Positions 9,369 through 18,077 of a stretch of 64,000 nt of DNA are shown here, piece by piece. Numbering within the stretch: the first letter of the stretch is position 1; each line of letters begins with the position of its first letter. Both the position numbers and the translations under genes were made by a program. Source of the DNA: Chitinophagales bacterium (GTDB lineage: Bacteria > Bacteroidota > Bacteroidia > Chitinophagales > Saprospiraceae); the NCBI GenBank assembly GCA_017303475.1, contig JAFLBO010000030.1:1-64000 (forward strand). Reading direction: 5' to 3'. A model generated the notes under the pieces. That model worked only from the letters and a program-made list of their open reading frames with translations. It had not been told where the DNA came from and did no database searches.

Positions 9369-9419
9369 CCGATATAAGGTAATTTTTCCCTGGTAAACAG
9401 GGATGGTACTTTATATCGG
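9369..9419 (+). terminator. Intrinsic terminator after 8360 gene
   Basis: The outer stem CCGATATAA (9369-9377) pairs with TTATATCGG (9411-9419), with an inner stem CCCTG/CAGGG. It is followed by TATAGTGTTTTT. It lies just after the stop of the Gln-rich protein. Confidence 0.75.
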
Positions 9420-9458
9420 TATAGTGTTTTTAGGGGTAAAGGGGAGGCGCTTGTTTGG

Positions 9459-9681
9459 GTTTCCCGCAGATTTTCGCGGATTTACACGCAGATTTTCGCA
9501 GAAGACGTTCGGCAGGGCCGAAAACGGAAGGTTGGGCCAAATAACCCGGCAACATGTTGCTGCCTCCCGATGCCATGCCGAGCGTCCTCTGCGTAAATCT
9601 GCGGGAAAATCTGTGAAAATCTGCGGGAAGCAACTCTGTGTGAAATCTGTGCAGAAAATCCGTGTAAAATCTGTGCGAAAC
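9459..9681. repeat. Tandem-word palindrome, family A, copy 2
   Basis: The same inner organisation as the element at 4191: TTTCCCGCAGATTTTCGC words on the left, GCGGGAAAATCTGTG words on the right, the central GGCAGGGCCGAAAACGG and a TGTTGCTGCC half-hairpin, and the core GATGCCATGCCGAGCG (one base different). The right arm is nearly identical to copy 1; the outer left arm is shortened. About 25 bp beyond its right end the sequence TAACTTTCTGCTC also matches the flank of copy 1. Confidence 0.85.
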
Positions 9682-9782
9682 GTTACCCGGATAACCTTTT
9701 GCCGGTTTAACTTTCTGCTCAAAAAACAATTTTGGCTTTTTGTGACCTTACATGGGTCGAATATTGAAAAAAGCACCCATCG

Positions 9783-9972
9783 CATCTAACATCTTGAAAC
9801 CCCTGAACTTCAGTCGGGGGCCTAAAGCAGCCCACCCAACCCATCTAACATCTTTGCAAAACATCACATCTTAATTAGCTTATGGATGCTGATGCTTTGC
9901 AAAGAAGATAGATGGGATCAGTAATGTATTCCCGGCCGCTCGTTGAAACGAGCGGTTACAAGATGTTGGATG
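9783..9972. repeat. Palindrome I with nested hairpins before CHAT 2
   Basis: The outer arms CATCTAACATCTTG (9783-9796) and CAAGATGTTGGATG (9959-9972) pair. A second pair is CCATCTAACATCTTTGCAAA (9841-9860) with TTTGCAAAGAAGATAGATGG (9896-9915). Inside are two small hairpins: CCCCTGA..TCAGTCGGGG near 9800, and the perfect 9-bp CCGCTCGTT/AACGAGCGG at 9936-9955. It separates the family A element from the second CHAT gene. No gene is seen in this gap. Confidence 0.8.
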
Positions 9973-10038
9973 TGGTTTGTGTTTACCTAAAAGAAGTCAA
10001 GAAGATCCTAATAGTTCATCAAAAAATCTCCATTTATT

Positions 10039-13000
10039 ATGCGATTTTTATTCGTTTTTATGTTATTTTTCGGTGTTTTCACGCAGGCTTCCGGACAGGG
10101 AGGCATAGATACATTGGGTTTGACGGGTACGATGGCGGATACGGTGGTGGCTGGGAGGTTGGAAAACCTTATGAATTTAAAATTGAATGAAAAAAAATTG
10201 GATGAGGCAGAAAAAACAATTCACTTGGCTATAGGTATATATGCTCAAATTAATGGTGATGTTAATGTGAAATACGCTAAAGCTCTTGCTAACCTTGGCC
10301 TGGTTAAATACAAGAAAAAGGAGTTCCTGGAAGCCGTTGATAATTGGAATAAATGCTTAGATTTTTATAAAAGAAATGTGAGCGAAGACGACCTCTTCAT
10401 TGCTGAAGTATTAGATTATACTGGGAATGCATATGAGGAGCAAAATATTTTTGATGATGCGAAAAATTGTTTTTTAAAATCTTATGAATTGCGTAAAAAA
10501 AAATTAGCAATTGACGATCCGCTTGTCTTACAATCGTACAATAACTTAGGGTATATTTATTCGGTAATGGGTGAGTATAAAATTGGCATCAGCTATTTTA
10601 GTAAGGTTCTAAATCTATCCAAGGTTAATGAAAATGAAATTGCAATGGCATGTGCAAATCTTGCAACTACTTATGGGCGTATTTCCGATTATAAAAATGC
10701 AATTTATTATAATAAAATGGCAGAAAAATTTTATTTAAAAAATCCAATAGAATTTAAAAAGGAACTATCAAATTGTATCAACACAATGGGTGTAATTTAT
10801 TCGTTGTCAGGAGACTATTTTAATGGAATAAGGTATTTCGAAAGGTCTTTATCCATGTTACTACTTAGTGGTGGCGAAGAACATTACTATGTAGGAACCT
10901 GCTATCATAATATTGGTTCCTGTTATACGGATCTTGGTGAACATTCAAAAGCGTTGCCTTATTTGCTAAAAGGGCTGGAAATTCGAAAAAGAACACTTGG
11001 CGAAAAGAATCCATTTGTTTATAGAAGCCTGACAAATATTGGAAATGTGTTTTATAGATTAAAGGATTATGAAAATGCAATATGTTATTACTTTGATGCA
11101 CTAGAAGTTCAAAAGTCTAACTATGGAGAATCTCATCCAGATATTTCAACGACATATATTAATTTGGCGCAATCTTTCAGGCTAAATAATCAATACGATG
11201 TGGCTTTTTATTATTATATGGCCGCAAAGTATAATATTTCAAATTTTAAAGAATTGGAGAAAGATTATAATATTGAAATTTACAGTTCTTTAGGGAAATA
11301 TTATTTTGAAAAGTCTAAGATTGATTCTGCTATATATTTTTACAAAAAATCTATCGATTTTAATAACTATCAAGAAAAGTTAGATCTAAACGCTGTGCCA
11401 AATTTGGAGTACTTTATTTCTTCAATGAATGAACTTTCGTATATCTATCAACTATTGTTTGATTCATCGGGTTATAAGCTGATGTTAGACAGCTCAGTTG
11501 ATTATATTATAAATTCAATAAAGTGTATCGATTTTATACAAATTAAAAATTATGATAATTCCTCCAAATCCTTCCACCACTCCCAAAACTACCCCATCTA
11601 CGAACAAGCCATCTCCGTATCCCTCCTCAAAGCCGATGTAGACCACAACGACACCCTCCGCCACAACACCTTCACCTACGCTGAAAAAAGCAAAGCCGCA
11701 CTGCTCCAGGCGCAAATCAAAGCCGCCGATGCCCTCGCTTTCGCCGGCATCCCCGATTCCCTGCTCGAACAGGAACACAACCTGCGCATCGACATCACCT
11801 GGCGGGAAAAACAACGCCAATCCCTCCTGGATAAAGGCCTCACCGAAACCGATACCAATGTGCTGCGCATCAGCGGCATCGTGTTCGACCTTAAACAACA
11901 ATACGAAACCCTCAAAAAACGCTTCGAAACAGAATGCCCTGATTACTACCGACTCAAATACGATCTCTCCACCGTTCCACTGGCTTATGTGCAGGACACC
12001 CTGCTCCAAAAAGACCAGGCCCTGCTCGAATATTTTACCGGCGACAGCAGTCTGTTCCTCTTCGTGGTGCGGCCAGACACCTTTCTGGTGCAGGAAGTAA
12101 AACGCGATTTCCCGCTGGAAGCCTGGATAGATTCCCTGCGTTTTGGGCTGTATGGTTACTACACCGCTGATAAGAGTCTGCGCTCAGAATCCTTGCGCGA
12201 GGCTGCTTTGAACAGCTATATCCGTTACGCGCAATTATTGCAGCAAAAACTCATCGCACCCGTGGCTGCCTGGCTGCCGGGAAAAGTGATCCTGGTGCCC
12301 GACGGTCCGCTGGGATACATCCCTTTTGATGCCCTGCTGAGCGCCGAGCCGGAAGACCGCAACAATTTCAAATCCTATCCCTATTTACTGCAAAAACACC
12401 AGTTCAGTTACACCTACTCAGCCACGCTCTTGCGCGAAATGCGGGATAAGAAACACCGCCGGGAGCCGCAGTACGACTTTGCAGCTTTTGCTCCATTCTA
12501 CAACGGCGATACCACCCTGCTGGCCGGCATGTACGCCTACGATGATCTGATGCGCAAGGACTTGCAGCCTCTCGCCTTCTCTGGCCCGGAAGTGGCCGCC
12601 GCTGCCAAACTCATGAAAGGCGAAACCATCGCCGGAGCGGCAGCCACGGAGGAGCGCTTTACTTCCACTGCCGGCAACTACCGCATCCTGCACCTGGCCA
12701 CCCACGGTCGGGCCGACAACCGTGTGGGCGATTATGCTTTTCTGGCCTTCAATGAAATCAAAGACAGCATTGAAAACGAACTGCTCTACGTCAAAGACCT
12801 CTACAATCTCCAGCTCAATGCCGATCTGGTAGTGCTATCCGCCTGCGAAACCGGTATCGGTAAGCTGCAGCGCGGCGAAGGCATCATTTCCCTGGCGCGC
12901 GCCTTTGCGTACGCGGGCGCGAAGAGCATTGTGACAAGTCTGTGGAGCGTAAACGACAAAAGCACCTCCGAGCTAATGCGCTTTTTCTACCGGGAACTGC

Positions 13001-13134
13001 GTCGGGGCAAAGACAAAGACGAGGCCCTGCGCCTGGCGCGTCAACGATTGATCCGGGAAGCCACGGTTCGGAACAGTCACCCGTTCTTCTGGGCCGCTTT
13101 TGTGCCGCTGGGGGATATGCGAGGGGTGAAGTAG
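10039..13134 (+). CDS. Exported TPR-CHAT protease-like protein, paralog 2
   Basis: 1031 residues with the same plan as the protein at 4507: a signal peptide ending in TQASGQ, the GGIDTLGLTG leader, AT-rich TPR repeats (about 40-500) and a GC-rich CHAT region with His889 (LATHG) and Cys936 (SACETG). The TPR sections of the two paralogs differ throughout in sequence, while the leader (about 70 bp) and everything after about 11555 are strongly conserved. Bases 12361-13119 are identical to paralog 1. The known role of TPRs as binding modules suggests that the two proteins sense different partners but share one effector. It converges with the anti-sigma gene, with a terminator between them. Confidence 0.93.
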   Translation: MRFLFVFMLFFGVFTQASGQGGIDTLGLTGTMADTVVAGRLENLMNLKLNEKKLDEAEKTIHLAIGIYAQINGDVNVKYAKALANLGLVKYKKKEFLEAVDNWNKCLDFYKRNVSEDDLFIAEVLDYTGNAYEEQNIFDDAKNCFLKSYELRKKKLAIDDPLVLQSYNNLGYIYSVMGEYKIGISYFSKVLNLSKVNENEIAMACANLATTYGRISDYKNAIYYNKMAEKFYLKNPIEFKKELSNCINTMGVIYSLSGDYFNGIRYFERSLSMLLLSGGEEHYYVGTCYHNIGSCYTDLGEHSKALPYLLKGLEIRKRTLGEKNPFVYRSLTNIGNVFYRLKDYENAICYYFDALEVQKSNYGESHPDISTTYINLAQSFRLNNQYDVAFYYYMAAKYNISNFKELEKDYNIEIYSSLGKYYFEKSKIDSAIYFYKKSIDFNNYQEKLDLNAVPNLEYFISSMNELSYIYQLLFDSSGYKLMLDSSVDYIINSIKCIDFIQIKNYDNSSKSFHHSQNYPIYEQAISVSLLKADVDHNDTLRHNTFTYAEKSKAALLQAQIKAADALAFAGIPDSLLEQEHNLRIDITWREKQRQSLLDKGLTETDTNVLRISGIVFDLKQQYETLKKRFETECPDYYRLKYDLSTVPLAYVQDTLLQKDQALLEYFTGDSSLFLFVVRPDTFLVQEVKRDFPLEAWIDSLRFGLYGYYTADKSLRSESLREAALNSYIRYAQLLQQKLIAPVAAWLPGKVILVPDGPLGYIPFDALLSAEPEDRNNFKSYPYLLQKHQFSYTYSATLLREMRDKKHRREPQYDFAAFAPFYNGDTTLLAGMYAYDDLMRKDLQPLAFSGPEVAAAAKLMKGETIAGAAATEERFTSTAGNYRILHLATHGRADNRVGDYAFLAFNEIKDSIENELLYVKDLYNLQLNADLVVLSACETGIGKLQRGEGIISLARAFAYAGAKSIVTSLWSVNDKSTSELMRFFYRELRRGKDKDEALRLARQRLIREATVRNSHPFFWAAFVPLGDMRGVK
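12361..13119 (+). repeat. 759-bp identical segment shared with 6841-7599
   Basis: This is the partner of the 6841-7599 segment. It covers the CHAT catalytic core and stops a few codons before the gene end, where GATATGC replaces GATATGA. The downstream sequences of the two genes are unrelated. Confidence 0.95.
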
Positions 13135-13158
13135 TATAAGGTTTCCAAAAACCTTATA
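13135..13158. terminator. Bidirectional hairpin between convergent genes
   Basis: A perfect 10-bp stem, TATAAGGTTT/AAACCTTATA, with a CCAA loop begins at the CHAT 2 stop codon and precedes the end of the minus-strand anti-sigma gene by about 15 bp. The T- and A-rich stem edges suit termination in both directions. Confidence 0.65.
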
Positions 13159-13173
13159 GGTTTGAAATCACGA

Positions 13174-14076
13174 CTATTTAAGCTTACTCTTCAACTGCTG
13201 CGCCCGATCAAAATAGGGGTGTTTGGGATTGGCGATAATCTCATTTAGTACCTTTTCCAGGCGACTTATGGAGCCCGGAAGTTGCTTTACAAGGCAGAAT
13301 ACCTCACACCATACGGCATCCAGTTTACGGTCGGAGTTGGTAAAATTCCGGAAAGCTTTGAAATCCTGCTCTGCCTTGGCATATTGCCCGAGGTGGTAAT
13401 AAGTGTACCCGCGCAGGTATAAGTATTCCTGCTCCAGTTGCTTATCCGGATTTTTGAGCAGGTCCAGGGCTTTTTTGTACTGTTTTTTGCCGTAAAAATC
13501 CACAGCCTGTTCATACCGTGATTCAGCATCATCGCCACCACCGCCCATGAGGGTTTGACTGAAATCTTCCTCTACATAGGCATTAGCGGCCAGTGCGGCG
13601 TATGCAGCATTATCCACTTTAGGCAATTCTTCCTTAGGCGTTTCCTGTGCTATGGGCTCCTGAACCGGAGTATTCTTCAAGGTGTCAACTAATTGCGCTG
13701 GAGGCGTGGACGGCTGATTATTGGAAGGAGTATCTTCAACGCCGCTGTTTTTTATCATAATGGCTATACCAATAGCCAACAACAGGGCGATCAGCGCTAT
13801 AATAATCAGGTTGCGAGAGGAAATAGTTTTGCGACCAACCTGTACCGGGTCGGTTTTTTTTTCGGGAACAGATTCGTCACTCCATTGCTCAAATTGCTGA
13901 AGCAAATGCTCGCGACGCAATAATTGAAGTACTGAAGATTCTGCGCGTAAGGCATCCAAACGCTGTTGCAGCGCAGGATCATTGGTCAGCGTTTGTTCAA
14001 ACGCCGCCTTATCTGAAGCACTCATCCGATCGTTCAGATAATCGTCCAGATCTTCAAATTCGTATGGCGTATTCAT
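13174..14076 (-). CDS. Membrane anti-sigma-like protein with TPRs
   Basis: 300 residues. The N-terminal cytoplasmic part (about 1-90) begins YEFEDLDDYLNDRMS and resembles zinc-less anti-sigma domains with a helical DPALQQRLDALR segment. One membrane helix follows (about 92-108, LIIIALIALLLAIGIAIMI), then a Pro/Thr-rich linker. The C-terminal periplasmic TPR-like region (about 185-300) contains units such as YLYLRGYTYYHLGQYAKAEQDF. Its start codon overlaps the sigma-factor stop by 4 bp (ATGA), so the two are translationally coupled. The likely role is membrane sequestration of the sigma factor, released when the periplasmic TPRs bind a signal. Function is inferred from arrangement. Confidence 0.8.
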   Translation of the reverse strand: MNTPYEFEDLDDYLNDRMSASDKAAFEQTLTNDPALQQRLDALRAESSVLQLLRREHLLQQFEQWSDESVPEKKTDPVQVGRKTISSRNLIIIALIALLLAIGIAIMIKNSGVEDTPSNNQPSTPPAQLVDTLKNTPVQEPIAQETPKEELPKVDNAAYAALAANAYVEEDFSQTLMGGGGDDAESRYEQAVDFYGKKQYKKALDLLKNPDKQLEQEYLYLRGYTYYHLGQYAKAEQDFKAFRNFTNSDRKLDAVWCEVFCLVKQLPGSISRLEKVLNEIIANPKHPYFDRAQQLKSKLK

Positions 14077-14681
14077 GTCATGCGCAGTTCAGCAATTAAT
14101 TCCGGATGTTCGGTTAGTACCTGATTGAGTTTTTTTCGACAATCAGAAACAGCCATTTTGGCGGAATCGGCACTTCGGTATTGAAGCATTTCTGCAATTT
14201 CCGCATGACTGTAATGATGACTGTGCAACTGCAGCAGCTGCCGGCATTTTTCGCCGGTCCATTGCAGTATCCTGTCCAACACATCTTTTTTGTGCGCCAA
14301 ATTCAGGCTTTCCTCCGGATCTGTAAACGTTTCGGTTGCCCCGGCCTCTACCGAACGGTCGTGCATGGCCGTTCTGCGCAAGGCGGAACGTTGCTGGGTA
14401 TAAAACTTTTGAGTAGCAATTTTTACCACATAGGTATTGATCGCACTTTGTGTTGGGTCGTATTTCCCGGACTCTACTTGTTCCAGAAAAGCCAATAAAG
14501 CTTGATTCAGCATATCTCTGGCATCTTGTTCATTCCCTCCCAACTGATAGATCTGTTGCCTTACAGAGCCCTTCAACTTGTCGCTCTGGCAAAGCTGTTT
14601 CAAGGCAGCATTCACCTGAGCGGGCAGTTGGCTCCGCAAAGCTTTCAACAGTTCCTGATCATTGTTAAAAAGAGGTTTCAT
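14073..14681 (-). CDS. ECF-type RNA polymerase sigma factor
   Basis: 202 residues, the normal size of an ECF sigma-70 factor. Region 2 lies at about 25-105 (GGNEQDARDMLNQALLAFLE, then INTYVVKIATQKFYTQQR). A linker with TDPEES follows. Region 4 lies at about 130-190, with the helix-turn-helix HYSHAEIAEMLQYRS ... AVSDCRKKLNQVL. It is the first gene of the pair with the anti-sigma protein and sits next to the CHAT genes. ECF, TPR-anti-sigma and CHAT genes may form one signalling module here, but no promoter match proves it. Confidence 0.88.
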   Translation of the reverse strand: MKPLFNNDQELLKALRSQLPAQVNAALKQLCQSDKLKGSVRQQIYQLGGNEQDARDMLNQALLAFLEQVESGKYDPTQSAINTYVVKIATQKFYTQQRSALRRTAMHDRSVEAGATETFTDPEESLNLAHKKDVLDRILQWTGEKCRQLLQLHSHHYSHAEIAEMLQYRSADSAKMAVSDCRKKLNQVLTEHPELIAELRMT

Positions 14682-14718
14682 GCCTTATTGCCACTAAGCG
14701 ACCAAAGGTAAGGAATTA

Positions 14719-15110
14719 AAACGCCGAGGAACGCAGATTTTTTTGGAACTCGGATGAGGATTTGGAACGCGGATGACGCGGATGACGCGGATTTTTCTAC
14801 TGCCTGCGGCAGCTTTTTTAGTAAAATCTGAAATTATTTATCTTTTAAACCTCATAATTGCCGAAGGCAATTATCAAAATCCGCGTCATCTGCGTCATCG
14901 GCGTTCCCCAATTCTCAAAATCCGCGTCATCTGCGTCATCCGCGTTCCCCAATTCTCAAAATCCGCGTCATCTGCGTCATCGGCGTTCCCCAATTCTCAA
15001 AATCCGCGTCATCTGCGTCATCCGCGTTCCCCAATTCTCAAAATCCGCGTCATCTGCGTCATCCGCGTCATCCGCGTTCCAAAAAAAATCCGCGTTCCTA
15101 CCCGCGTTCC
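14719..15110. repeat. Tandem-word palindrome, family B, copy 1 (amplified right arm)
   Basis: The left arm has GGAACGCGGATGACGCGG words. The centre has CTGCCTGCGGCAG and ATTGCCGAAGGCAAT hairpins around an AT-rich loop of about 45 bp. The right arm is expanded into five tandem units of 41 bp (about 14870-15080), each made of CCGCGTCATCTGCGTCATC plus GCGTTCCCCAATTCTC. Units 1 and 3 carry CGGCG where units 2 and 4 carry CCGCG, so an 82-bp dimer was itself duplicated. It fills the gap between the sigma-factor start and the racemase end; the racemase stop codon lies inside it. ORFs crossing it are artefacts. Confidence 0.9.
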
Positions 15111-15850
15111 AAAACGTGTTTGAGCTTGTGTGGGAACGTTCGCTCTATCAGCGTTCGGGCAAGAATGAGGTTGGGGTTGAAGGTCGCCAAACCCTGAAGA
15201 TCAAGCCGTTCTTCAATCATACCCAACTCTGTGCAGCCTAGCACGATCGCATCGGCGCCCTGGTTTTTCAGGTGCAAAATGGCTTCATTTACCAGATCTA
15301 CCGGCTGCTGTGGTATATGGGTGTTTGCCGCCTTTATCTCATAAATAGCGCGCTGGGGAAGCGCTTCATGCAAGGGTAAGTCCAGCACTTCCGGGGTCAA
15401 TCCCTCCGCTTCCAGGCGGTTTTGATAGATTCTGGTCTTGTAAGTGCCTATGGTACTAAGTATTCCAATGCGCTGTGGCTGCGCAGGGTGAAGGGTAATC
15501 TGGCGGATCACTTCCTCAATCATATGCACCAGCTCTACCCTGGAACCCATAATGGCCAATAAGGCTACCATTGGTTCATAAATCTGTGGCGCATGAGCTG
15601 TATTACAGGCTATGCCAACATGTGTGCAGCCTGCATTATTCAATAACATAACTACCCGGGCCAGCGCTGAAGCCGGATTCTTATCTGTCAAACCCAATAA
15701 AAAGGAAGTTCGGTCTGTAATTTCATTGGGCAGGGAGGCCAATAATACCGGTAAATGCTCCTGATCCGTAGCAGCAATGGTGTTCTCTACAATCTGCTTG
15801 TACAGATCGACGCCTGCCATGGGTCCTATTCCACCTACTATACCGATCAT
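15098..15850 (-). CDS. Aspartate/glutamate racemase family protein
   Basis: 250 residues, a normal length for the Asp/Glu/hydantoin racemase superfamily. The N-terminus MIGIVGGIGPMAG is typical of aspartate racemases. The two catalytic cysteines are visible: Cys82 in ACNTAHA and Cys206 in GCTELG. The enzyme would interconvert L- and D-aspartate or a related amino acid in the cytosol. The last residues (LERG) and the TAG stop are encoded inside the family B repeat, so the native C-terminus may have been altered by repeat growth. A family F tract begins 1 bp upstream of its start codon. Confidence 0.88.
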   Translation of the reverse strand: MIGIVGGIGPMAGVDLYKQIVENTIAATDQEHLPVLLASLPNEITDRTSFLLGLTDKNPASALARVVMLLNNAGCTHVGIACNTAHAPQIYEPMVALLAIMGSRVELVHMIEEVIRQITLHPAQPQRIGILSTIGTYKTRIYQNRLEAEGLTPEVLDLPLHEALPQRAIYEIKAANTHIPQQPVDLVNEAILHLKNQGADAIVLGCTELGMIEERLDLQGLATFNPNLILARTLIERTFPHKLKHVLERG

Positions 15851-15851
15851 T

Positions 15852-15925
15852 GGAGTGTTTGAGTGCCTGAGTTTTTGAGTGTTCGAGTTTTCGAGTTGGC
15901 GTTCGGCTGGGCTTCTTTTCCGCAG
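15852..15925. repeat. Tandem tract, family F, copy 1
   Basis: Words GAGTGTTTGAGTG, GAGTTTTTGAGTG and GTTTTCGAGTTGGC, followed by GTTCGGCTGGGCTT, lie directly upstream of the minus-strand racemase start. The same words and the same trailing GTTTTCGAGTTGGC(A/G)TTCGGC occur at 42941-43035, again next to a start codon. The remainder of the gap to 16140 holds a 7-bp hairpin at 16003-16020 (GTTGGCG/CGCCAAC), two TTTTCCGCAGTT(A/G)GCG words and a CTCTGCGCCTCTCCGCC tract; no gene is seen. Confidence 0.75.
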
Positions 15926-16140
15926 TTAGCGAGGGCGCCAACAACGGGACAAAGCATTGGTTATCAAGTATGTTTAGCCAAAAGTTAGCGCTCTTTTCCG
16001 CAGTTGGCGTCCTCGCCAACAGCCACGGCGGAGCGAGATTTTTGGAAAAATTACAGCCAAATCAAGGCTTAATATAATGCCAACAAAGGCAAAATAAATG
16101 GTCAATCTCTCTGCGCCTCTCCGCCTCCGCGGTGAAACTT

Positions 16141-16836
16141 TCAAGCTTTGGATGCCCCTTCGCCAGCCCCTTCTATATCCTCCATTTCGTGCAATTTTTC
16201 CACTGCATCCTTTTTCTTGTATATCTTCCAAACCTGAATAATAGCCGTCACCGCAAATACACAACCTATCACAAAATTGATGGCTTCCTGACTTGCATCC
16301 AGTTTTTGAACAGCGATTTTTCCACCAAAAATAAAAATGCAGTGCGCCGCTAAAGTACCCAGTGCTATGCCCAACAAATAGCTGTTGTAAAACCCTTTTT
16401 TGTTTTGCATAATCCCCTTGGTAAACAATACAGAACTCCAACCCAGCCAGAAGGGAATGGCTGCCGGACTAATAGCCCGCATACTCAATCCTAACCAAAA
16501 CCGATGCATAGTGTGGGATAACAACACGTTTTTGGCATCATGGTGCCCAAGCGCCGCTTTAAAACTGCCAATGGCCAACACGGCAACAATGATCACTGAA
16601 AGCCATTCCATGATACGAAAAATACGCTCTTGCTTCCGCAACCAGTTTAAAGCCACCAGCAATAAACGCACATAAATCACCTCCCCAACAATGCTCCCTA
16701 CGGAAAAATTTATAGCCGGACGCCACCCTTCTGTGATGCTGATCTGCATGGCTGATAAACCAATGGTTCCAATGACCATCGAGCCAAAAAAACTGATGGA
16801 CATTCCGGAATAAAAAATGCGGAACAGACTTTTCAT
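16141..16836 (-). CDS. LysE-type transporter-like membrane protein
   Basis: 231 residues with about six hydrophobic segments, starting FFGSMVIGTIGLSAMQISI. The N-terminal half with small-residue-rich helices, GSIVGEVIYV and the WLGxSMRAISPAAIPFWLGW motif is like LysE/RhtB amino-acid exporters. Length and topology fit that family. The C-terminus is charged and Glu-rich. It lies 17 bp downstream of the ATP-grasp gene on the same strand, so the two form an operon. Export of the ATP-grasp product is a possible link but is only an inference. Confidence 0.75.
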   Translation of the reverse strand: MKSLFRIFYSGMSISFFGSMVIGTIGLSAMQISITEGWRPAINFSVGSIVGEVIYVRLLLVALNWLRKQERIFRIMEWLSVIIVAVLAIGSFKAALGHHDAKNVLLSHTMHRFWLGLSMRAISPAAIPFWLGWSSVLFTKGIMQNKKGFYNSYLLGIALGTLAAHCIFIFGGKIAVQKLDASQEAINFVIGCVFAVTAIIQVWKIYKKKDAVEKLHEMEDIEGAGEGASKA

Positions 16837-16853
16837 GTCAGGGCAAGAAGGTG

Positions 16854-17930
16854 TTAATCGTACTGATCCAGCAGCGCCAAATGCTTATTCACGGCACGAA
16901 GGTAACGCAAGCCTTTCCAAAATGGCCAATATGGATGTCCGTGTTTATTGTTCCAGGCGCAAACTTCATACAATAATTTCCAGTGATACAAAATCACACC
17001 CCAGGCCTGAAACAAACTCATGCCGCAGTGGTACATATGACTGGGCGAGGCGCCAGCGCCATTGTATTCCAAAATGGCAAAATTGACCCCCTTTTTCAAA
17101 TCCTCAATGGAGGTACATTTGATGTCGTAACGCCCCCAGTAAAAACCGCCGCTGTGCAAACTGAGCTTGTCGAAAAAGGCCGTTAACTCGGCATCAGCTT
17201 CGTTGGAAACGTTTTTGAGCCGCGCACCCCTGCTTCGGTTTACCGCATAAGACAGCACATAACGTTCCTGTGGAGCAGGCGTCCAGTCTAGCTTTTCTTC
17301 GTGTTTTCTGCAAAATTCTTCCGCGCGCAGGCTCGCGTACGGGTGCTTGTAAATCAAATCACGCAGGTTGTGCACCCCGTCGCCATATACCTCAAGTGCC
17401 TGACGGTGAATGATGCCGGTGATCTTACCAGTTTGCTGTGATGGATGCCGAACATAAAACACACCCAGCTCTACTGGCATATCAATCAATGCCTGGGCCA
17501 GGTAGTTGATCGGACAATAGTTGTGGTATTCCAACAACTGTGCATCGTTGTCAATCTTGCGAAACAGCAAGCCTTTCCGACCCACATCCGGCTTTACAAT
17601 AAACGGGTATTCAAGGCCAGAATCGGCAATGTTTTTTTTGACGGTGTCAAAATTATCTCCCGCCTTCACCAATACTGTTAATGGGTAAAAACCCTCCGGA
17701 ATGAAGGGGTAAACATCAGTTTTGGCTTCTCCTTCATAACCACCAAACTCAATATTTGGATTGGAAGCGGTAAAAAACCAAAAAGACCTAGCCCTGATAA
17801 TATACCAGAGCCAAATAGGGGCAAGTGGAGCGTATAGTACTTCTGCGGGCCAATGCTCCCAATTGGTCAGTTTTTCAAAGAATCCGGGTTTTTTGGCAGG
17901 TTTTGGGGCTGTGTTGTCTTGCTCGAGCAT
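16854..17930 (-). CDS. ATP-grasp ligase-like protein
   Basis: 358 residues. A membrane-associated N-terminus (LYAPLAPIWLWYIIRARSFW) precedes an ATP-grasp core: FIVKPDVGRKGLLFRKI is the nucleotide-binding loop with its lysine, YDIKCTS supplies a metal-binding acidic residue, and FAILEYNGAGASPSHMY is the terminal Glu/Asn metal site. Such proteins in Bacteroidota are annotated as D-Ala-D-Ala-ligase-like. The carboxylate and amine substrates cannot be read from the sequence. The aromatic, amphipathic N-terminus suggests membrane attachment. First gene of a two-gene operon with the LysE-like exporter. Confidence 0.8.
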   Translation of the reverse strand: MLEQDNTAPKPAKKPGFFEKLTNWEHWPAEVLYAPLAPIWLWYIIRARSFWFFTASNPNIEFGGYEGEAKTDVYPFIPEGFYPLTVLVKAGDNFDTVKKNIADSGLEYPFIVKPDVGRKGLLFRKIDNDAQLLEYHNYCPINYLAQALIDMPVELGVFYVRHPSQQTGKITGIIHRQALEVYGDGVHNLRDLIYKHPYASLRAEEFCRKHEEKLDWTPAPQERYVLSYAVNRSRGARLKNVSNEADAELTAFFDKLSLHSGGFYWGRYDIKCTSIEDLKKGVNFAILEYNGAGASPSHMYHCGMSLFQAWGVILYHWKLLYEVCAWNNKHGHPYWPFWKGLRYLRAVNKHLALLDQYD

Positions 17931-18077
17931 GATGTCTGAAAAAAGTGCGCAAAATTAGCACTTCTGAGCCTAATACTTCACCGAATATCTTCAGAGCTTG
18001 ATTGAATTCTGAATGATTTAAGACCATACTACGATCCAAATCGTCTTTTACCCCGAACTAAATGCGATAAGCATCGC

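Noticed and set aside
14870..15080. Regularly spaced repeats suggesting a CRISPR array
   Set aside because: The units are 41 bp with no unique spacers, the element is one arm of a palindrome, and no cas gene is present. The same applies to the family E words.
14773..15241. Open frames on the plus strand rich in RHLRH/ICVIR peptides
   Set aside because: They are translations of the 41-bp family B units; the peptide is purely repetitive and overlaps the racemase gene on the other strand.
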